Assembly: GCA_003135255.1 (NCBI GenBank)
Contig: PLAX01000170.1
Location: 1-15,073, forward strand
Direction of reading: 5' to 3'
DNA length: 15,073 nucleotides
From: Candidatus Dormiibacterota bacterium
GTDB taxonomy: Bacteria; Chloroflexota; Dormibacteria; Aeolococcales; Aeolococcaceae
Position numbers and translations under genes: made by a program. This document shows positions 13,949 to 15,073 of the stretch, piece after piece. Position 1 is the first letter of the stretch; each line of letters begins with the position of its first letter. The notes below the pieces were generated by a model that searched no databases, was not told the origin of the DNA, and saw only the letters and a list, made by a program, of their open reading frames with translations.

Positions 13949-14383
13949 GTGCGACCCGCCGTGCCCAACCATGACCACGTCCAGTTCCGCCGCGCGGACG
14001 CCCACGATGCCGGCTCGATCGCGGCCCTGCACGCGGCCCACTCGGTCCTCGACAAGGACCCGACCTGGGGCGCGTATCTCGACAACCTCCACATCACCCA
14101 CGCCCACCAGCGTCAGGGGCTCGGGACCCGGCTGATGGCGCTCACCGCCCAGGCGGTCATCGAGCAGCGACCCTCCTCGGGGCTCCACCTCTGGGTCCTG
14201 GAGCAGAACGTCCGGGCCCAGCGCTTCTACGAGGCGCGGGGTGGAAGTCGCGTCGATCGGGACCACGTCCACCCACCGGGCGGCGATCCGAGCCGGATCT
14301 GTGGGGTGGTCACCAAGCTCCGCTACGCGTGGCCCGATCCCTCCACGCTGCTGATCGGATCAGCCACCGTCGCGGCTCAGTAG
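13949..14383 (+). CDS. GNAT-family N-acetyltransferase, apparently missing its central strands
   Basis: Acetyl-CoA-dependent acetyltransferase, 144 residues from the GTG at 13949; a GTG at 13961 is an equally good start, since TATTGT lies 10 nt before it. The N-terminal strand and helix (VQFRRADAHDAGSIAALHAA, 11-30) are normal. So is the second half: AYLDNLHI (strand 4), HQRQGLGTRLM (acetyl-CoA pyrophosphate loop, Q-x-x-G-x-G) and NVRAQRFYEARGG, with a C-terminal HVHPPGGDPSR-TKLRYAW block. Only about a dozen residues join these halves, where family members have roughly 50-60 covering helix 2 and strands 2 and 3 (the VAExDGxVVGF region). The gene may therefore carry an internal in-frame deletion. 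The substrate is unknown. It is the only complete plus-strand gene in the window. Confidence 0.78.
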   Translation: MRPAVPNHDHVQFRRADAHDAGSIAALHAAHSVLDKDPTWGAYLDNLHITHAHQRQGLGTRLMALTAQAVIEQRPSSGLHLWVLEQNVRAQRFYEARGGSRVDRDHVHPPGGDPSRICGVVTKLRYAWPDPSTLLIGSATVAAQ

Positions 14384-14389
14384 GACGAG

Positions 14390-14496
14390 CCGCGGGGGTG
14401 GCGCAACACGCCGGGCCGCAGGGGTGGCCGGAATGGGACCAGCCGCGGGGCTAACCGGAATGCGACCGGCCGCAGGGGACCGAAATGGGCCCAACC
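14390..14496. repeat. Degenerate 27-bp tandem repeat between convergent genes
   Basis: About four units: 14390-14415, 14416-14442, 14443-14469 and 14470-14496. The shared core is CCGCRGGG, then a variable part, CCGGAATG and GACC. Units 2 and 3 are the most alike; unit 1 is diverged and unit 4 is about a base or two out of register. It fills almost the whole gap between the GNAT and phosphoketolase stop codons. Read on the minus strand the period is nine codons (PxSPAAGxI). Confidence 0.7.
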
Positions 14497-14499
14497 GGC

Positions 14500-14518
14500 C
14501 ACCCCTCACTGAGGGGTG
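14500..14518 (-). terminator. Hairpin over the phosphoketolase stop codon
   Basis: CACCCCTC and GAGGGGTG form a perfect 8-bp stem around a 3-nt loop that includes part of the TGA stop codon (14508-14506). No U-run follows on either strand, so it is at best a factor-dependent or bidirectional terminator between the convergent genes, or an mRNA 3'-end stabiliser. Confidence 0.35.
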
Positions 14519-15073
14519 CCCCACTTCCAGTCGCGGACCTCGGGCAGGTCCTGACCGTGTGCGTCGACGTAGCGCTTGTGCTCGACGAGCTTGTCGTGAA
14601 CCATCTGCTTCACGTAGCTGCCCTTGGCGCCCAGTTGGGGGAGCCGATCGATCACGTCCTCGACGAGGTGGAACCTGTCGATGCCGTTCTGCACCCTGAG
14701 GTCGAAGGGCGTCGTGATCGTGCCCTCCTCCTTGTAGCCGCGGACGTGGAGGTTGTGGTTGGCCCGGCGGTAGGTGAGCCGGTGGATCAGCCACGGATAG
14801 CCGTGAAAGCCGAAGATGATGTGCTTGTCCTTGGTGAATATCGAGTCGTAGTCGGCGTCGCTCAGCCCGTGCGGGTGCTCCGTGCTGGGCTGCAGCTTCA
14901 TCAGGTCGACCACGTTGACGACCCTGACCCGCAGCTCCGGGAGATGGGTGCGCAGCATCGAGACCGCGGCCAGGACCTCGAGCGTGGGCGTATCGCCGCA
15001 GCAGGCCATGACGACGTCGGGCTCGGCTCCCTCATCGTTGCTCGCCCACTTCCAGATGCCGATCCCCTCGGTG
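14506..15073 (-). CDS. xfp: Phosphoketolase (xylulose-5-phosphate/fructose-6-phosphate), C-terminal part
   Basis: Thiamine diphosphate enzyme that cleaves xylulose 5-phosphate (and often fructose 6-phosphate) with phosphate to acetyl phosphate plus glyceraldehyde 3-phosphate (or erythrose 4-phosphate). Only the last 188 residues are in the window; the full enzyme is about 790-800 residues. The visible part is the C-terminal domain: GIGIWKWAS, VMACCGDTPTLEVLAA, RVVNVVDLMKLQP, HPHGLSDADYDSIFTKDKH, IIFGFHGYPWLIHRLTYRR and GYKEEGTITTPFDLRVQNGIDRFHL all match the family's strongest signatures. It ends WKWGTPQ, close to the common DWxW end. It would supply acetyl phosphate or acetyl-CoA from pentoses. 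It converges with the GNAT gene, separated by the 27-bp repeats. Confidence 0.96.
   Translation of the reverse strand, partial: TEGIGIWKWASNDEGAEPDVVMACCGDTPTLEVLAAVSMLRTHLPELRVRVVNVVDLMKLQPSTEHPHGLSDADYDSIFTKDKHIIFGFHGYPWLIHRLTYRRANHNLHVRGYKEEGTITTPFDLRVQNGIDRFHLVEDVIDRLPQLGAKGSYVKQMVHDKLVEHKRYVDAHGQDLPEVRDWKWGTPQ

Noticed and set aside
13940..14272. N-terminal extension of the SLOG frame by 111 codons
   Set aside because: This part is the reverse of the GNAT gene and lacks any SLOG sequence; the family begins at the RAYAGVGSR segment right after the GTG at 13939.
1..15073. CRISPR arrays, insertion sequences, integrases, tRNA or rRNA genes
   Set aside because: No regularly spaced direct repeats with unique spacers, no transposase or integrase motifs, and no conserved RNA gene sequences seen on either strand.

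Overview
This is a GC-rich window (roughly 70% G+C, strong G/C preference at third codon positions) from a bacterial chromosome. Almost every gene reads on the minus strand. The exceptions are a truncated aminopeptidase N at the left edge and a small acetyltransferase near the right edge. The gene set (ERAP1-like aminopeptidase N, MshA-like GT4 glycosyltransferase, phosphoketolase, REC-EAL protein, multi-subunit 2-oxoacid:ferredoxin oxidoreductase) and the apparent use of leaderless promoters fit a high-GC terrestrial lineage of the Actinobacteriota / Chloroflexota / Dormibacterota type. I cannot fix the phylum from the sequence alone. I see no rRNA, tRNA, IS element or CRISPR array.

Layout. 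3-1823 (+): C-terminal two thirds of an M1 aminopeptidase with an altered zinc motif, convergent with 1860-3167 (-), a GT4 glycosyltransferase. 3238-3635 (-): a small unrecognised, possibly frameshifted gene. 3671-4444 (-): ferredoxin-NADP+ reductase-like flavoprotein. 4534-4965 (-): hotdog thioesterase whose 3' end is partly duplicated. 4990-6258 (-): threonine synthase with a leader of about 150 nt. 6490-7242 (-): short-chain dehydrogenase interrupted by one in-frame TAG. 7243-7506: intergenic region holding a near-consensus plus-strand promoter that points into the end of the next operon.

7507-11700 (-) is a tight four-gene operon in the order CoA-transferase, 2x[4Fe-4S] ferredoxin, oxidoreductase alpha subunit, fused beta-gamma subunit. 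The oxidoreductase should convert a 2-oxoacid plus CoA into acyl-CoA and CO2, passing electrons to the ferredoxin. The CoA-transferase can then move CoA to another acid, so the cassette looks like a self-contained 2-oxoacid oxidation (or reverse carboxylation) module. Upstream lie a 362-bp gene-free stretch and a response regulator with a c-di-GMP phosphodiesterase (EAL) output (12063-13280, -), whose promoter region carries a set of alternating inverted repeats.

13358-13939 (-) encodes a SLOG-fold protein of a type often seen in phages. It is divergent, with only 9 bp between start codons, from a GNAT acetyltransferase (13949-14383, +) that seems to lack the middle of its fold. A 27-bp degenerate tandem repeat separates the GNAT gene from the 3' end of a phosphoketolase gene (14506-15073, -), which runs off the right edge.

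The most notable points are the oxidoreductase/CoA-transferase module with its beta-gamma fusion, the recurring -10 box placed 7-9 nt before start codons, the plus-strand promoter at 7398-7427, the alternating repeats before the REC-EAL gene, the amber codon in the dehydrogenase, and the HEXXH-x19-E spacing in the aminopeptidase.
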